The notes: a model not told the origin generated them from the sequence alone. 64,000 nt of DNA from JAGVWJ01 sp964588555 (GCA_964588555.1 CAZPPT010000004.1:62001-126000); one strand, 5' to 3'; numbered from the stretch's first letter, positions 25,286-35,402 are shown. Program-made: numbers and translations.

Positions 25286-26138
25286 CCGGGTAAGGATTAC
25301 GAGTATTAAGAAACTTCGCCTTGTTGCAAACGGCATCCGCCAGGATGTCATAAAAATGCTTCTTGAGGCAAAATCAGGCCACAGCGCCGGCAGCATCGGC
25401 CTTGCGGACATATTTACTGCATTGTACTTCAATGTCCTCTATCACGATCCAAAAAACCCTCAGTGGAAGGATCGTGATCGCCTTGTCTTGTCAAATGCGC
25501 ATGTGTGCCCTGTCATGTATGCTGCAATGGCCGAGGCGGGTTATTTTGACAAAGCAGAACTTCTGACGCTCCGAAAGCTTGGTTCCCGCTTGCAGGGGCA
25601 TCCGCATCCCGGAACCCTGCCTGGCGTCGAAACGGCAGGCGGCCCGCTTGGGCAGGGACTCAGCCAGGCGGTCGGTATGGCGCTTGTTGCGCGTGCAGAG
25701 CGAAAGCGATGGCGCGTCTATTGCGTCATGAGCGACGGCGAGCACAACGAGGGACAGACGTGGGAGGCAATCATGCTTGCGGCAAAATATAAGCTTGGCA
25801 ACCTTACTGCGATTATTGACCGCAATAACATTCAGATGGACGGCATGACCGAGGAAATCTTGCCGCTTGAGCCGTTTGCGGAGAAGTATCGTGCCTTTGG
25901 CTGGCGCGTCATTGAGGTCGACGGCCACAATGTCGGCAAATTTATTGAGGCATGCGAAGAGAGTAAGGCGATTTACGAGCGGCCGACCGTCATCATTGCG
26001 CACACGATTCCTGGCAAGGGGATCCCATACATGGAATATTTAAGCGAATGGCACGGAAAGCCCCCAAGCAAGGAACAGGCTGATGAGGCACTTGCGCTTT
26101 TGGATGCCGAAAAGAAACTGATTGAGGAGAGCGAATAA
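25278..26138 (+). CDS. tktA: Transketolase, N-terminal subunit
   Basis: The 286-residue thiamine-diphosphate-binding half of a split transketolase. The pocket motif SDGEHNEGQTWEA and IIDRNN are seen at the expected place, along with GHSAGSIGLADI and GGPLGQGLSQAVGMAL. Start ATG at 25278 (an ATG 6 bases earlier also works); a long upstream extension in the same frame overlaps rpe and is rejected. Split transketolases of this kind are common in archaea and some bacteria. Followed after one base by the other half. Confidence 0.95.
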   Translation: MVNRVRITSIKKLRLVANGIRQDVIKMLLEAKSGHSAGSIGLADIFTALYFNVLYHDPKNPQWKDRDRLVLSNAHVCPVMYAAMAEAGYFDKAELLTLRKLGSRLQGHPHPGTLPGVETAGGPLGQGLSQAVGMALVARAERKRWRVYCVMSDGEHNEGQTWEAIMLAAKYKLGNLTAIIDRNNIQMDGMTEEILPLEPFAEKYRAFGWRVIEVDGHNVGKFIEACEESKAIYERPTVIIAHTIPGKGIPYMEYLSEWHGKPPSKEQADEALALLDAEKKLIEESE

Positions 26139-26139
26139 T

Positions 26140-27132
26140 ATGGCACTCTGCATTAAGGAAATGGCACTTGTTGAGGATCCGCTTTCTCCAAAGTCAAGCG
26201 TTTCAACGCGCGACGGCTTTGGGAAGGGCCTCGCAGAAGCAGGTGAGGAGAACCAAAATCTTTGGGTACTTACTGCTGATGTAACTGAAAGTACGCGCGT
26301 GAATTGGTTTTCGGAAAAGTTTCCCAAGCGGTTTATCCAGATCGGGATTGCCGAGCAGAACATGGCGGGCGTTGCGGCGGGCGTTGCGGCATGCGGAAAG
26401 ACTGCGGTCATGTCTTCGTTTTCCGCATTTTCGCCTGGCAGGAACTGGGACCAGATCCGTGTTTCCATCTGCTATTCTGACACTGACGTAAAGATCTGTT
26501 CAACTCATGCCGGCTTGACGGTCGGGCCTGACGGCGCGACGCACCAGGCATTGGAGGATGTGGCCATGCTTCGTGCGCTTCCAAACATGACTATTGTCGT
26601 TCCTTGCGATGCCGAACAGGCACGCCGTGCAACAAAAGCCGTTATCGGCGTACGCGGTCCTACGTATATGCGCTTTTCGCGTGAAAAGGCGGCTGTCTTT
26701 ACTACTGACAAGACTCCGTTTGAAATTGGCAAGGCAAACGTGTACCGTGAGGGAAAGGATGTCGCAATAATTGCGTGCGGCTTTGAAGTCTATGAGAGCC
26801 TGAAGGCTGCCGAATCGCTTTCTAAGGAGGGCATTGACTGCACGGTTATTGACTGCCATACTATTAAGCCGATCGATCAAAATACGATTGTTGAATCCGC
26901 GCGCAAAACCCGCCTTATTGTGACTGTCGAAGAGCACCAGATTAACGGCGGACTTGGAAGCGCGGTTGCTGAAGTGCTTTCTGAAAATAATACTGGCGCG
27001 CGCCTCGTCCGCCATGGCATCATGGATACATTTTGTGAAAGTGGGGATGCAAAGGATCTTTTGAAGAAATATAAATTGGATGCAACGGGCATTGCAGAGG
27101 TTGTAAGGGAAGCGGTGAAAAAATCAACGTAA
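26140..27132 (+). CDS. tktB: Transketolase, C-terminal subunit
   Basis: The 330-residue pyrimidine-binding and C-terminal half. The catalytic Glu lies in IGIAEQNMAGVAAG; the TPP-pyrimidine region SSFSAFSPGRNWDQIR follows, then the transketolase C-terminal domain (VTVEEHQINGGLGSAVAEVL). With the N-subunit it moves two-carbon units between sugar phosphates, giving pentoses without an oxidative branch. Start ATG one base after the upstream stop. Confidence 0.95.
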   Translation: MALCIKEMALVEDPLSPKSSVSTRDGFGKGLAEAGEENQNLWVLTADVTESTRVNWFSEKFPKRFIQIGIAEQNMAGVAAGVAACGKTAVMSSFSAFSPGRNWDQIRVSICYSDTDVKICSTHAGLTVGPDGATHQALEDVAMLRALPNMTIVVPCDAEQARRATKAVIGVRGPTYMRFSREKAAVFTTDKTPFEIGKANVYREGKDVAIIACGFEVYESLKAAESLSKEGIDCTVIDCHTIKPIDQNTIVESARKTRLIVTVEEHQINGGLGSAVAEVLSENNTGARLVRHGIMDTFCESGDAKDLLKKYKLDATGIAEVVREAVKKST

Positions 27133-27198
27133 TAAACCAACTAGTTTCAAACCAAACGGTTTATTATTTTATAAACTAAAAAGTTTAATGTACTCATT

Positions 27199-28530
27199 TT
27201 ACTTAATATCTTCAACAACCTTTACGTACTCCTCAAGCAATTCTTGAGCGCGTTTCTCACTCTTTGCTTCAGAAAATATTCGCACATATCCTTCAGTGCC
27301 GCTTGCCCGCACAATGACCCATGCATCCTCAAAGTCAATGCGCACGCCGTCAATATCTCGATAATTTAATTTATTTTTAATCGCGTACTCGCGCATCGAA
27401 TTGATGATTTTTAATTTTCGCTCGTCGTTCGCATCGATCTTTGTTTTTTTATTGTAATAGTTTGGAATCTCACGTACCCATTCACTTAGCTTTTTCTCAC
27501 AGAGCGCTTCAACAATCTTTGCAGCTGTCAAGAAGCCGTCCTTTGCCAAGCTTATCTCTGGCCAAATTACGCCCCCCACCTCTTCGCCTGCCATTACCGC
27601 AGCCTTGTTTTGTACAATCGCTTCGCTTAGGTACGGCGCCCCGATCTTCGTATATGCAACTTCAGCCCCGTTTTTTTTGGCTATTTCCTCAATTCCCCGT
27701 GAGGTGGCGACTGTCGTTACGACCGTCCCTTTTTTCTGCCTTAGCTTAAGCATTACAGAAACGGCAAATACCTTGTCACCGATTATATAATCCCCTCTTT
27801 CATCAACCATGATGACCCGGTCACCATCGCCGTCCCACGCAATGCCGCAGTCGTAACTGCCTATTTTCATTATTTTTATCAAATCACGAACATTATTTTC
27901 AGTCGGTTCTGAGGGTCTCCCTGGAAATGAGCCGTCAATATGTGAATGTATTGAAGTTACCTCGCACCCAAGTGCACGAAAGAGATGCGGCGCAATCGTT
28001 GCGGCCATCCCATTGCCACAGTCAAGGAGTACTCTTTTGCCCTGCGTTTTTTTTGCATCAAGTTCCGTACGCATCGCTTCAACATGGTCCTTGACTGCCC
28101 ATTCATATTGCCTCATCGTTCCCTTTTTTGTTTTTATTTTTGGCGGGGCGTCGATTAACTTTTCGATTTCTTCCCCGCGTTCCTTTGAAATTGCAACCTC
28201 GTTTCCGTCAGTTACCTTTAACCCATTATACTCAGGCGGGTTATGTGAGGCGGTGATAATGATCAGCCCGTCTGCATGAAGTTTCTTTACCATGAATTCC
28301 GCAGTTGGCGTTGATACCATGCCAAGGTCAATGATAGTACTTCCGGAATCAACCAAGCCGCGGACCACGTATTCTTTAAGGAGCGGGCCTGTCTTCCGTG
28401 CATCATATGCAAGGAGTATTTTCCCACCTTTAAAGTAGGCGCCTACGGCATATCCCGCCCGTCCTGCAAGTTCCGGCGTGAGCACATCTATCGTTCCCCT
28501 GATCCCGTTTGTCCCGAAGTATTTTGCCAT
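27199..28530 (-). CDS. Phosphohexomutase (phosphomannomutase / phosphoglucosamine mutase family)
   Basis: A 443-residue alpha-D-phosphohexomutase. Seen: the phosphoserine loop TASHNPPEYNG, the Mg-binding DGDGDRVIM, the sugar-binding GEEVGG and the phosphate-binding RASGTEGYVRI. The start MAKYFGTNGIRG is the family's usual N-terminus, 1 base after the flippase stop. By context it supplies activated hexose for the surface-glycan cluster. Glucosamine, mannose or glucose phosphate as substrate cannot be separated by eye. Confidence 0.93.
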   Translation of the reverse strand: MAKYFGTNGIRGTIDVLTPELAGRAGYAVGAYFKGGKILLAYDARKTGPLLKEYVVRGLVDSGSTIIDLGMVSTPTAEFMVKKLHADGLIIITASHNPPEYNGLKVTDGNEVAISKERGEEIEKLIDAPPKIKTKKGTMRQYEWAVKDHVEAMRTELDAKKTQGKRVLLDCGNGMAATIAPHLFRALGCEVTSIHSHIDGSFPGRPSEPTENNVRDLIKIMKIGSYDCGIAWDGDGDRVIMVDERGDYIIGDKVFAVSVMLKLRQKKGTVVTTVATSRGIEEIAKKNGAEVAYTKIGAPYLSEAIVQNKAAVMAGEEVGGVIWPEISLAKDGFLTAAKIVEALCEKKLSEWVREIPNYYNKKTKIDANDERKLKIINSMREYAIKNKLNYRDIDGVRIDFEDAWVIVRASGTEGYVRIFSEAKSEKRAQELLEEYVKVVEDIK

Positions 28531-28531
28531 G

Positions 28532-30157
28532 TCAATCAGCATGCGGTAATTTTTCAATACGTACGACTATTCCGCCCGGGATGCGTGCCTTGCGGAGAAA
28601 TGAGCCAATAAGTACAATCTCATTTTTGTTCAGTAATCTTAAATAGATGATTCCCAGCGCATATATGGCTGAAATAATACTAAATATGATCCCCAGTTCA
28701 AAAAGTAGTGCAAATTTTTCCCGGTTGGCCAGTTCTTCAAGCGGTACAAACAGGGAATGTACAAGAGACACAAGCATCCCTTTTAGGAAGAAAAATACGA
28801 TGAATAAAGCGATAAGAAGGAGTATCGACCTGCCAAACCACCCCAAGAAGCCAAATCCAAACTTTTTGTTGCCGTAATAATAGGCGAGGGCAAACGTACT
28901 TAGGTAAAACGACATGAATGCCGCCCCGGCAGCTTCGATACCATAGATCGGTATCCCAAACAGGTTTATTGCAAGGCTTATGACAAGGCCGCTTACGGTT
29001 ATGCCAAAATTGAGCCCGGCACGCTTGAGCGCTATAAATGCGTTCTTCCACGAATAGCCGATGGTAAAGAAGAAAAATCCAAGCACGATGAGAAAGAGCG
29101 TTGTCCCGCCCTGGGCATAGTCATTTCCATAGAGGACACCAAGTATTTCTGAAGGAAAGAGGAGGATAAAAACAAATAATGATCCCGTAGCAAGCAATGA
29201 CCATTTGGTGGAAGTGTTCGTAAGCTCGCTGATTTTTGAGAAATCATTCTCGTTTTTGCCATGTATATTTGCAATAATCGGGATGAATATGCCCCCAATC
29301 GCAGAGGAGAATACCTGGAGGAGCGTACCGAAGCTTAGGCAAATTGCATAAATTGCAATAAGCGATGCTGAGTTTCCCCCCTCAAGGAGGCTGTCAAGAA
29401 GTATCCGGTCGATGTTTGAAAATATGGTCGCGACCACGCTTCCCCCCATCATCGCAAGCCCAAATGGAAGGACTTCTCCTGCAAGTTCCTTGTACCTGAC
29501 AGTATCCATTGTCGTCGGAAATCCCGAGTAAATGCGCCACGCATAGTACAGCACAAAGACCGTCCCAAGACCAAACGAGACAACGAACAGGACAGTAAGT
29601 GAGGCTGCCGATGCCCCCCAGACTGCAAGTGCGACCGGGATAAGTGCAATGCGGCTTATAAGCTGTATTGTCTGTGAAAGGGAGGTTTGTTTTGCCTGCC
29701 TAAATGAGAGCACAAAATACTGCCCTATGGTAAATAGTGCATTAAGTACGAGGTAGATTGAAAATATTCCAAGAATCGGCACCAATTCCGTTTTGTTTGA
29801 TGAAAACGAGGCAAGCTCGCCCGGGAAGAGCCAGAACCCGCCTACGATAACAAGCGAGCTCCCCACCCCCAATGCAAAAACCAGGTGCATGAGCTTCTTA
29901 ATCCTTTCATAATCCTCTTTTCCATAATAATTTCCAACATACGTCTGGATAATCCCACTAATGCCAAAGTCAGTGAAAATGGTAAAGAGGCTTATCGTAC
30001 TTAGGGCAATTGAATACAGCCCGATTTCTTCCTGCGGGAAGAGCCGCGTCATGATCATGGCAAATACGATCCCAAGCACTCGCCCTGCCATTATCCCTAC
30101 AAAAAGCCAGAATGACCCCCTGCCAAGGTCCTTAACGTCTTTTTCTTTGTCTGACAT
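28532..30157 (-). CDS. Polysaccharide flippase (Wzx/MATE-like, MOP superfamily)
   Basis: A 541-residue integral membrane protein with 12-14 hydrophobic helices. It opens MSDKEKDVKDLGRGSFWLFVGIMAGRVLG, typical of O-antigen/teichoic-acid flippases, and carries the SFRQAKQTSLSQTIQLISRI second-helix-pair pattern. It should move lipid-linked oligosaccharides across the membrane. The ATG at 30157 lies 4 bases after the asparagine synthetase stop; an earlier ATG at 30217 is inside that gene and is rejected. Confidence 0.9.
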   Translation of the reverse strand: MSDKEKDVKDLGRGSFWLFVGIMAGRVLGIVFAMIMTRLFPQEEIGLYSIALSTISLFTIFTDFGISGIIQTYVGNYYGKEDYERIKKLMHLVFALGVGSSLVIVGGFWLFPGELASFSSNKTELVPILGIFSIYLVLNALFTIGQYFVLSFRQAKQTSLSQTIQLISRIALIPVALAVWGASAASLTVLFVVSFGLGTVFVLYYAWRIYSGFPTTMDTVRYKELAGEVLPFGLAMMGGSVVATIFSNIDRILLDSLLEGGNSASLIAIYAICLSFGTLLQVFSSAIGGIFIPIIANIHGKNENDFSKISELTNTSTKWSLLATGSLFVFILLFPSEILGVLYGNDYAQGGTTLFLIVLGFFFFTIGYSWKNAFIALKRAGLNFGITVSGLVISLAINLFGIPIYGIEAAGAAFMSFYLSTFALAYYYGNKKFGFGFLGWFGRSILLLIALFIVFFFLKGMLVSLVHSLFVPLEELANREKFALLFELGIIFSIISAIYALGIIYLRLLNKNEIVLIGSFLRKARIPGGIVVRIEKLPHAD

Positions 30158-30161
30158 GGTT

Positions 30162-31877
30162 CTACTCCATAAACGTCCTATACCACAGTTCAAAGAGAAG
30201 GAGGATCCACAATCCATATCCTTTTCTACTCTTCGTGATTCCAGTAAGGTTTGTAAGCTCCTTGTACGCGCCCATGTTGATCCCGTCTTCCTTTACATGG
30301 GATTCGTCAAGAAGGTTAAGCGCGTATTCCATCATTTCCTTTTCCTTAAACCAGTAATAAGGCGTTGCGCCAAACCCGCGCTTTGCCCGTTTTACCGTAG
30401 TCTGCGGAAGGATGCCCCGTACCGCTTCCTTAAGGAGGTATTTCCCATCAAGCCCGCGCAGCTTAAGCGAAAGGGGCGTCTGCCGCGAGTATGCGAGCAT
30501 ACGGTTGTCAAGAAGCGGGACACGCGCCTCGATGCCGCCGGCCATCGTTGCACGGTCAACCTTTGTGAGGAGCTGGTTTGGAAGCGTCTCGCTTATCTCA
30601 AAGTCAAGCACCGACTGGAGGGAGATGTTTCCACGAAAATAAGAATTGTATCTCATCTCCCCGTATGCAGTTGGTTTTTTTACAATTGCATTGAATGTTT
30701 TTCTATCAGTCATTTTCAAAAATCGTTCATAAAATGTAAGCTTGACCTGTGCAGGGACAAACCAGAAATACGGCGAGAAGAATTTATACCGGTTGTAACC
30801 GGCAAACATCTCGTCGCCGCCCTCCCCCGTAAGCACGACGGTTACGTATTTCTTTGCATATTGCGAGAGCTTATACACCGGAAGCGCCGCGGCATCCCAG
30901 TTGAGGTCATCATAATAGCTGATAAAATCGCCAAGTATCTTTGGGACTTCATTTGGGTAAATGAACAATTCGTGATGGTCCGTCCCGATTTTTTCAGCAA
31001 TGAGCCGCGCATACGCGCTTTCGTCATCGTCCCTCCCAAAGCCGATCGTGAACGTCTTTAAGTCATCATTATTTTTCTTCATAAGCGCAACAACCGTGCT
31101 TGAATCAAGGCCGCCGGAAAGGTATGCACCGACCGGCACATCCGCGACCATCTGCGATTCGACTGATTCTTCAACCGTTTTGAGAAGCGATTCCTTATTG
31201 ATCGCAAGCGGATGATCGTCTGATTTGATATATCTTGAGATCCGGATTCCTTTCTTATCCGCAATAAGCACATGGCCCGGAAGCAGACGCTTTATCCCTT
31301 CAAAAAGCGTTTTTTCACCAAGTGAAATGCCAAACATGAAATACGACGTCACTGCATCCATGTCAAGCGCAGGCCTTTGTTCAAGCCCCTTAAGCACAGC
31401 CTTTATCTCAGAGCCAAAAACGACCCTGCCGTTCTCCCGCGCGTAATAAAGCGGTTTGATACCTACCCGATCCCGGGCAAGGATCAGCTTCTGCCGGTCG
31501 CTGTCATAAATCGCAAATCCGAACATGCCGTTTAGGTGATTTGCAAATTCGTTCTCCCCGAATTCCTCATATGCGTGTACAATGACTTCCGTATCCGTGT
31601 TCGTATAGAATCGGTGCCCCTTTGCCTCAAGTACACCCTTAAGTTCGCGGTAATTATATATTTCGCCATTGAAGATGATCACGACGCTCTTGTCCTCATT
31701 GTATATGGGCTGTGCGCCGCTCGTAAGGTCAATGATGCTTAGGCGTCTAAACCCAAGACCGATATTTTTATCAGAAAAAAACCCGATGTCATCAGGCCCG
31801 CGGTGCGCGATGGTGGACGTCATCTTGCGTATCGTGTCGCTTGTATGCTCGCCAAATATCCCGCAGATGCCGCACAT
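30162..31877 (-). CDS. asnB: Asparagine synthetase (glutamine-hydrolysing), AsnB type
   Basis: A 571-residue class II amidotransferase. Cys2 of MCGICGIFG is the nucleophile of the glutaminase domain. The synthetase domain has the PP-loop LSGGLDSSTVVAL and the VLTGEGGDEMFAGYNRY motif. AsnB-like genes within glycan clusters sometimes amidate sugars rather than aspartate; the placement between glycosyltransferases and a flippase leaves that open. The start codon abuts the upstream stop. Confidence 0.93.
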   Translation of the reverse strand: MCGICGIFGEHTSDTIRKMTSTIAHRGPDDIGFFSDKNIGLGFRRLSIIDLTSGAQPIYNEDKSVVIIFNGEIYNYRELKGVLEAKGHRFYTNTDTEVIVHAYEEFGENEFANHLNGMFGFAIYDSDRQKLILARDRVGIKPLYYARENGRVVFGSEIKAVLKGLEQRPALDMDAVTSYFMFGISLGEKTLFEGIKRLLPGHVLIADKKGIRISRYIKSDDHPLAINKESLLKTVEESVESQMVADVPVGAYLSGGLDSSTVVALMKKNNDDLKTFTIGFGRDDDESAYARLIAEKIGTDHHELFIYPNEVPKILGDFISYYDDLNWDAAALPVYKLSQYAKKYVTVVLTGEGGDEMFAGYNRYKFFSPYFWFVPAQVKLTFYERFLKMTDRKTFNAIVKKPTAYGEMRYNSYFRGNISLQSVLDFEISETLPNQLLTKVDRATMAGGIEARVPLLDNRMLAYSRQTPLSLKLRGLDGKYLLKEAVRGILPQTTVKRAKRGFGATPYYWFKEKEMMEYALNLLDESHVKEDGINMGAYKELTNLTGITKSRKGYGLWILLLFELWYRTFME

Positions 31878-33026
31878 TTAGACCACTGACTCGTAAACCT
31901 CGATAATCTTGTCTATTCGTTTTTCTACCGTTAAGTTCTTTATGACATACTCACGTGCTTCTGCCGCCCGTTCCCGTGCCATGCTTTCGTCGCCAAGGAT
32001 CGTTTTGATCGCCCGTGCAAGCTCATGTGGGTCCTGCGGCTGTACAAGCACCCCGCGGCCATTTTCAAGGAGTTCCACGTTTCCGCCTACACTGGTTGCA
32101 ATTGCAGGTACTCCAAACAGCATCGCCTCCATGAGCGCCCGGCTCAGGCCTTCGGCACGTGTTGGGAGTACGAATATGTCCGCGGCAGCGTACGCTTCCC
32201 TCATGCGTTCATGCGGCAAAAACGGGATTGTCTGTATTTTGGGTGCGTATGTTTTGTTGGTATCAAGCCATGTCCGCACGATCTCCTCATCAAACCCTCC
32301 GCCGATAAGTAAGAATGTGACATCATGTACGTCATTGAGGACTTCGCGCGCGGCGTGAAGGAGCGTATCAAGCCCCTTTTCCCTCACAAACCGGCCGGTG
32401 TAAAGTACAATCCTACCATCACTTGTAATGCCAAGTTCCTTTCGCGCCTGTTTCTTGTCAATTTTTGCATAATATTCCTTATCAACTGCATTTTGTATCC
32501 CGATCGCACGTATGCCGTATTGTCCTTTCATTTCGTGCGCAAGCGCATGCGAGTCGCACATGACCGCATCAACATTCGTGACGGCAAAACGTTCAATGAG
32601 CTGCGCAATCTTTTTTCTCATTCCACCTAATCGCACCCCGCTCCATGGCCCGTGCATCGTGAGGACATGCGGCTTACGCTTGATTTTTGTTGCAAGGATT
32701 GCGGTCACTGCCGCAGGCGGGTTATGGGAGTGTATCACATCCGGCTTGAACTTTCCCACCGCATCAAGAAGCGCCGGAATCGACGTAGCGGTATGAGTTA
32801 TCTTGCTTTCCCTAAAACCCAAATCAATGTGCCGTGCCCGGTAAATTGGGATATTAAAAAGTTCCCCCCCGCTATCTCTTTCAAACCGGGTGACGACAGC
32901 CACTTCATGCCCTTTTTTCCTGATCCCCTCTATCATCTGCGCAATGCAGGCGCTTCCACCGCCTTGCACAAATGTCCCGCGTTTTGTCCTATAGGGGAAA
33001 TCCGTGCTGATCATGAGTATTTTCAT
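31878..33026 (-). CDS. Glycosyltransferase family 4 (GT-B)
   Basis: A 382-residue GT-B enzyme. The N-domain has MKILMISTDFPYRT and an HSHNPPAA loop; the C-domain has LYTGRFVREKGLDTLL and the nucleotide-sugar EX7E segment LPTRAEGLSRALMEAMLFGVPAIAT. The ATG at 33026 is favoured over an overlapping GTG at 33035. It is likely to add a hexose to a surface glycan; donor and acceptor are unknown. Confidence 0.93.
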   Translation of the reverse strand: MKILMISTDFPYRTKRGTFVQGGGSACIAQMIEGIRKKGHEVAVVTRFERDSGGELFNIPIYRARHIDLGFRESKITHTATSIPALLDAVGKFKPDVIHSHNPPAAVTAILATKIKRKPHVLTMHGPWSGVRLGGMRKKIAQLIERFAVTNVDAVMCDSHALAHEMKGQYGIRAIGIQNAVDKEYYAKIDKKQARKELGITSDGRIVLYTGRFVREKGLDTLLHAAREVLNDVHDVTFLLIGGGFDEEIVRTWLDTNKTYAPKIQTIPFLPHERMREAYAAADIFVLPTRAEGLSRALMEAMLFGVPAIATSVGGNVELLENGRGVLVQPQDPHELARAIKTILGDESMARERAAEAREYVIKNLTVEKRIDKIIEVYESVV

Positions 33027-33031
33027 AGCAA

Positions 33032-34123
33032 TCACAGTGTAAGCGATTTGTACAGCTCAGCATAACGTGCGATCATCCGCTCGACCGTAAATTCATTTTT
33101 TATCGTTTCTTTTGCGCGTTCCCCAAGTTCCATCCGTTTTCCTTTATTTTCGATCAACTCAATTATTTTTTCCGCGATCATACCGCTATTCCTTACCGGT
33201 ACAAGAATGCCGTTCTTTTCGTGTTTGATTAAGTCCTTGCTTCCATCCGCGTCTGTTGCGACCACTGGCAGCCCCGCAGCCATTGCCTCCATGATCACGC
33301 CAGGCATGCCGTCCCGCAACGACGGGGAGGCGAATATGTCCGTCGCTGCCAATATGCGTGCGATGTCAGACCTTGTGCCAAGAAACTGCACGCGCTCGCC
33401 AAGCCCAAGCGTGTGCGCAAGCAGCCGGTATTCATTTCTTTTCCTTCCGTCTCCCGCAAGAAGGAGGTACACGTTTGGATGGCGTTCCCTTACCTTCGCA
33501 AATGCCCGCAGGAGGTACTCTTGTCCCTTGTACCAGACCAGCCTTCCGGTAAATGTGATTACCACAACGTCGTTTGGAATTTTTAAGTCCTTTCGCGCTT
33601 CTTCCCGTGACAGTGCGGCATAGTCGATTACCCGCTTTCCGTTTGGTATATATGCGATTTTTTCTTCCCGCACGCCGTCGCGCCGCAATTCCCCTATCCC
33701 GTCCGTAAAATTGGTCACGGTCTTGTCGGCAAGCCATGCAGTTAATCTGTTTATGATCCCAACAAACCATGGCTTCTCGCGGTCGCTGTCGCGCTTGCTG
33801 CAAATGACCTTTTTGCCAAGGATCTTTCCGATGATACGCGCAAACAGGTTGTCAAGGAATAAATACGAATGGATGATGTTTGGCCGTTCGCGGATAACTG
33901 TAAAAAAGAACCGGATGAGCGCAAGCGGGATAAATAACGGGCTTGTCATGCCAAGTGAGGTCGTCCGGATGTTTTTTGCCTCAAGTTGTTCGCGGTACAT
34001 GCCGCCCGGATAAACCGAGCAGACAATATGCGTATTTGTCGTATCGTTTGTAATGATTGAGATCATCATCGTTTCAGCACCTGCGGCGGCAAGGGTTGAG
34101 GTAAGGTGAAGGATCTTTGCCAT
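33032..34123 (-). CDS. Glycosyltransferase family 4 (GT-B), first gene of the glycan cluster
   Basis: A 363-residue GT-B protein: MAKILHLTSTLAAAGAETMM opening, GRLVWYKGQEYLLRAF at the domain link, and the SPSLRDGMPGVIMEAMAAGLPVVAT donor-binding segment with EX7E. A TATA-like ATATTTAAA on the minus strand lies at about 34147-34156, close enough for a near-leaderless transcript, so the glycan operon appears to have its own promoter overlapping the end of the lipoprotein gene. Confidence 0.93.
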   Translation of the reverse strand: MAKILHLTSTLAAAGAETMMISIITNDTTNTHIVCSVYPGGMYREQLEAKNIRTTSLGMTSPLFIPLALIRFFFTVIRERPNIIHSYLFLDNLFARIIGKILGKKVICSKRDSDREKPWFVGIINRLTAWLADKTVTNFTDGIGELRRDGVREEKIAYIPNGKRVIDYAALSREEARKDLKIPNDVVVITFTGRLVWYKGQEYLLRAFAKVRERHPNVYLLLAGDGRKRNEYRLLAHTLGLGERVQFLGTRSDIARILAATDIFASPSLRDGMPGVIMEAMAAGLPVVATDADGSKDLIKHEKNGILVPVRNSGMIAEKIIELIENKGKRMELGERAKETIKNEFTVERMIARYAELYKSLTL

Positions 34124-34158
34124 ATAGATAGTAAGATGAAAAAGGGTTTAAATATGGG

Positions 34159-35388
34159 CTATTGGGACCGCATTTTCTCCGGACCTACCCTGCGCAGTAT
34201 GTTTGCATGCGGGAAAAACCGTACGTCGTCATGGATCCCGGTAACGAGTTGGGTTCTGTCGTCAATGATAGGTGGCATAAGTGCGTATACTATTTCTACG
34301 GGGGTTGGTGGGGCGTTAAGCAATCTGACCACGTGAAGCGGCCTGCCTTCCGCTGTTTTATCGACTGCGATTGGGTTTTCTTCAAGGGTCCGTTCGTTTG
34401 CAGCCGCATATGCTGCAAAGTATGCAATGTCCCCGATTCGCCGTATTTGTAAATGATACGCTGCACCGGGAAACGGAACAAGCGTGGAATCTTTGTGTGC
34501 CTGCAAGCCTCTATTTGAAGCTCGAACTGCAAACTGCGTATCGCCAACATCCGCACTTCCTCTAAATACCCCGATTCCGTCGTAACTTTCAATGAATGTT
34601 GGTACAAGTGCATCTGCTACTGCAACCATTGAATAGGGTCTGCGGTCATTGGATTCATGCATTACGGCCCAGTTAAGTTCAAAATCTTCTACGGGATACG
34701 GAAGCCTCATGGCAACATACGATTGCGTCCCCGCCACCCCGTTACCCCACGGAAAGTTTACAAATTCAATTCCCCGACCCGTTATTTGGAAATTTGCACG
34801 CTCATCTTTTCTTAAATCAAACATGTCAAAATCAGCACCTTTTCCGTATGCAAGAAATACCGTTTTTGGGTTTGATACTGAGGCTGCATTTGGATTCCCG
34901 TAGTAAAGTGCAATGCTCGTCTGTGTTGCAAGCGGTGTTCGCACCCACACTGCACTGGCGCGAGCTTCGGCAAACTCAATAAAGAGCGGAAGCGTTTCGT
35001 GTGCATCCCCGCATGTACCTGCAAATGCACGTACGTCTGCCAGGTCGGGCTTTGCATGCGCATAATTGAAATTTTGCGGCCGAAGGATGATCGGATGTGC
35101 CGTACCTTCTGCAAACGCCCCTTCAAGCGTCACGGTGACGCAATACTTTGAATCCTTACTGCCCCAGCCGCTCGCGGTACCGCCATCCATCGATATGCCT
35201 GCATCAGCCTTTGGTTTTTGAGGTAATGATGTTGTAGCGTTTCCGCATGCAAGTGCTGCTCCTGCTACCAATGTTGCGCATGCGAACCTGCTCAATGAGC
35301 GTGTTCGAACTCGGGCTCTATTTGGAGTAATCGGACGAATCGCCTTTTTCACAATTGTTTTTGCCATTTCATAATATTTGATTTTCAT
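34159..35388 (-). CDS. Lipobox surface protein with DUF2341-like domain, 409 aa
   Basis: The N-terminus carries many Arg/Lys, then FACATLVAGAALAC, a hydrophobic segment ending in a lipobox-like LAC at about residue 48, so a lipid-anchored exported protein is likely. The mature part opens with a short Gly/Asp linker, then a domain with the DUF2341 pattern (SIALYYGNPNA, FDMFDLRK). A concanavalin-like beta region follows (GNGVAGTQSYVAMRLPYPVEDFELNWA). It is a distant paralogue of the upstream gene. ATG at 35388 is preferred to a GTG 9 bases earlier. Function unknown; carbohydrate binding is a guess. Confidence 0.78.
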   Translation of the reverse strand: MKIKYYEMAKTIVKKAIRPITPNRARVRTRSLSRFACATLVAGAALACGNATTSLPQKPKADAGISMDGGTASGWGSKDSKYCVTVTLEGAFAEGTAHPIILRPQNFNYAHAKPDLADVRAFAGTCGDAHETLPLFIEFAEARASAVWVRTPLATQTSIALYYGNPNAASVSNPKTVFLAYGKGADFDMFDLRKDERANFQITGRGIEFVNFPWGNGVAGTQSYVAMRLPYPVEDFELNWAVMHESNDRRPYSMVAVADALVPTFIESYDGIGVFRGSADVGDTQFAVRASNRGLQAHKDSTLVPFPGAAYHLQIRRIGDIAYFAAYAAANERTLEENPIAVDKTAEGRPLHVVRLLNAPPTPVEIVYALMPPIIDDRTQLVTGIHDDVRFFPHANILRRVGPEKMRSQ

Positions 35389-35402
35389 AATAATCACTTA
35401 TT

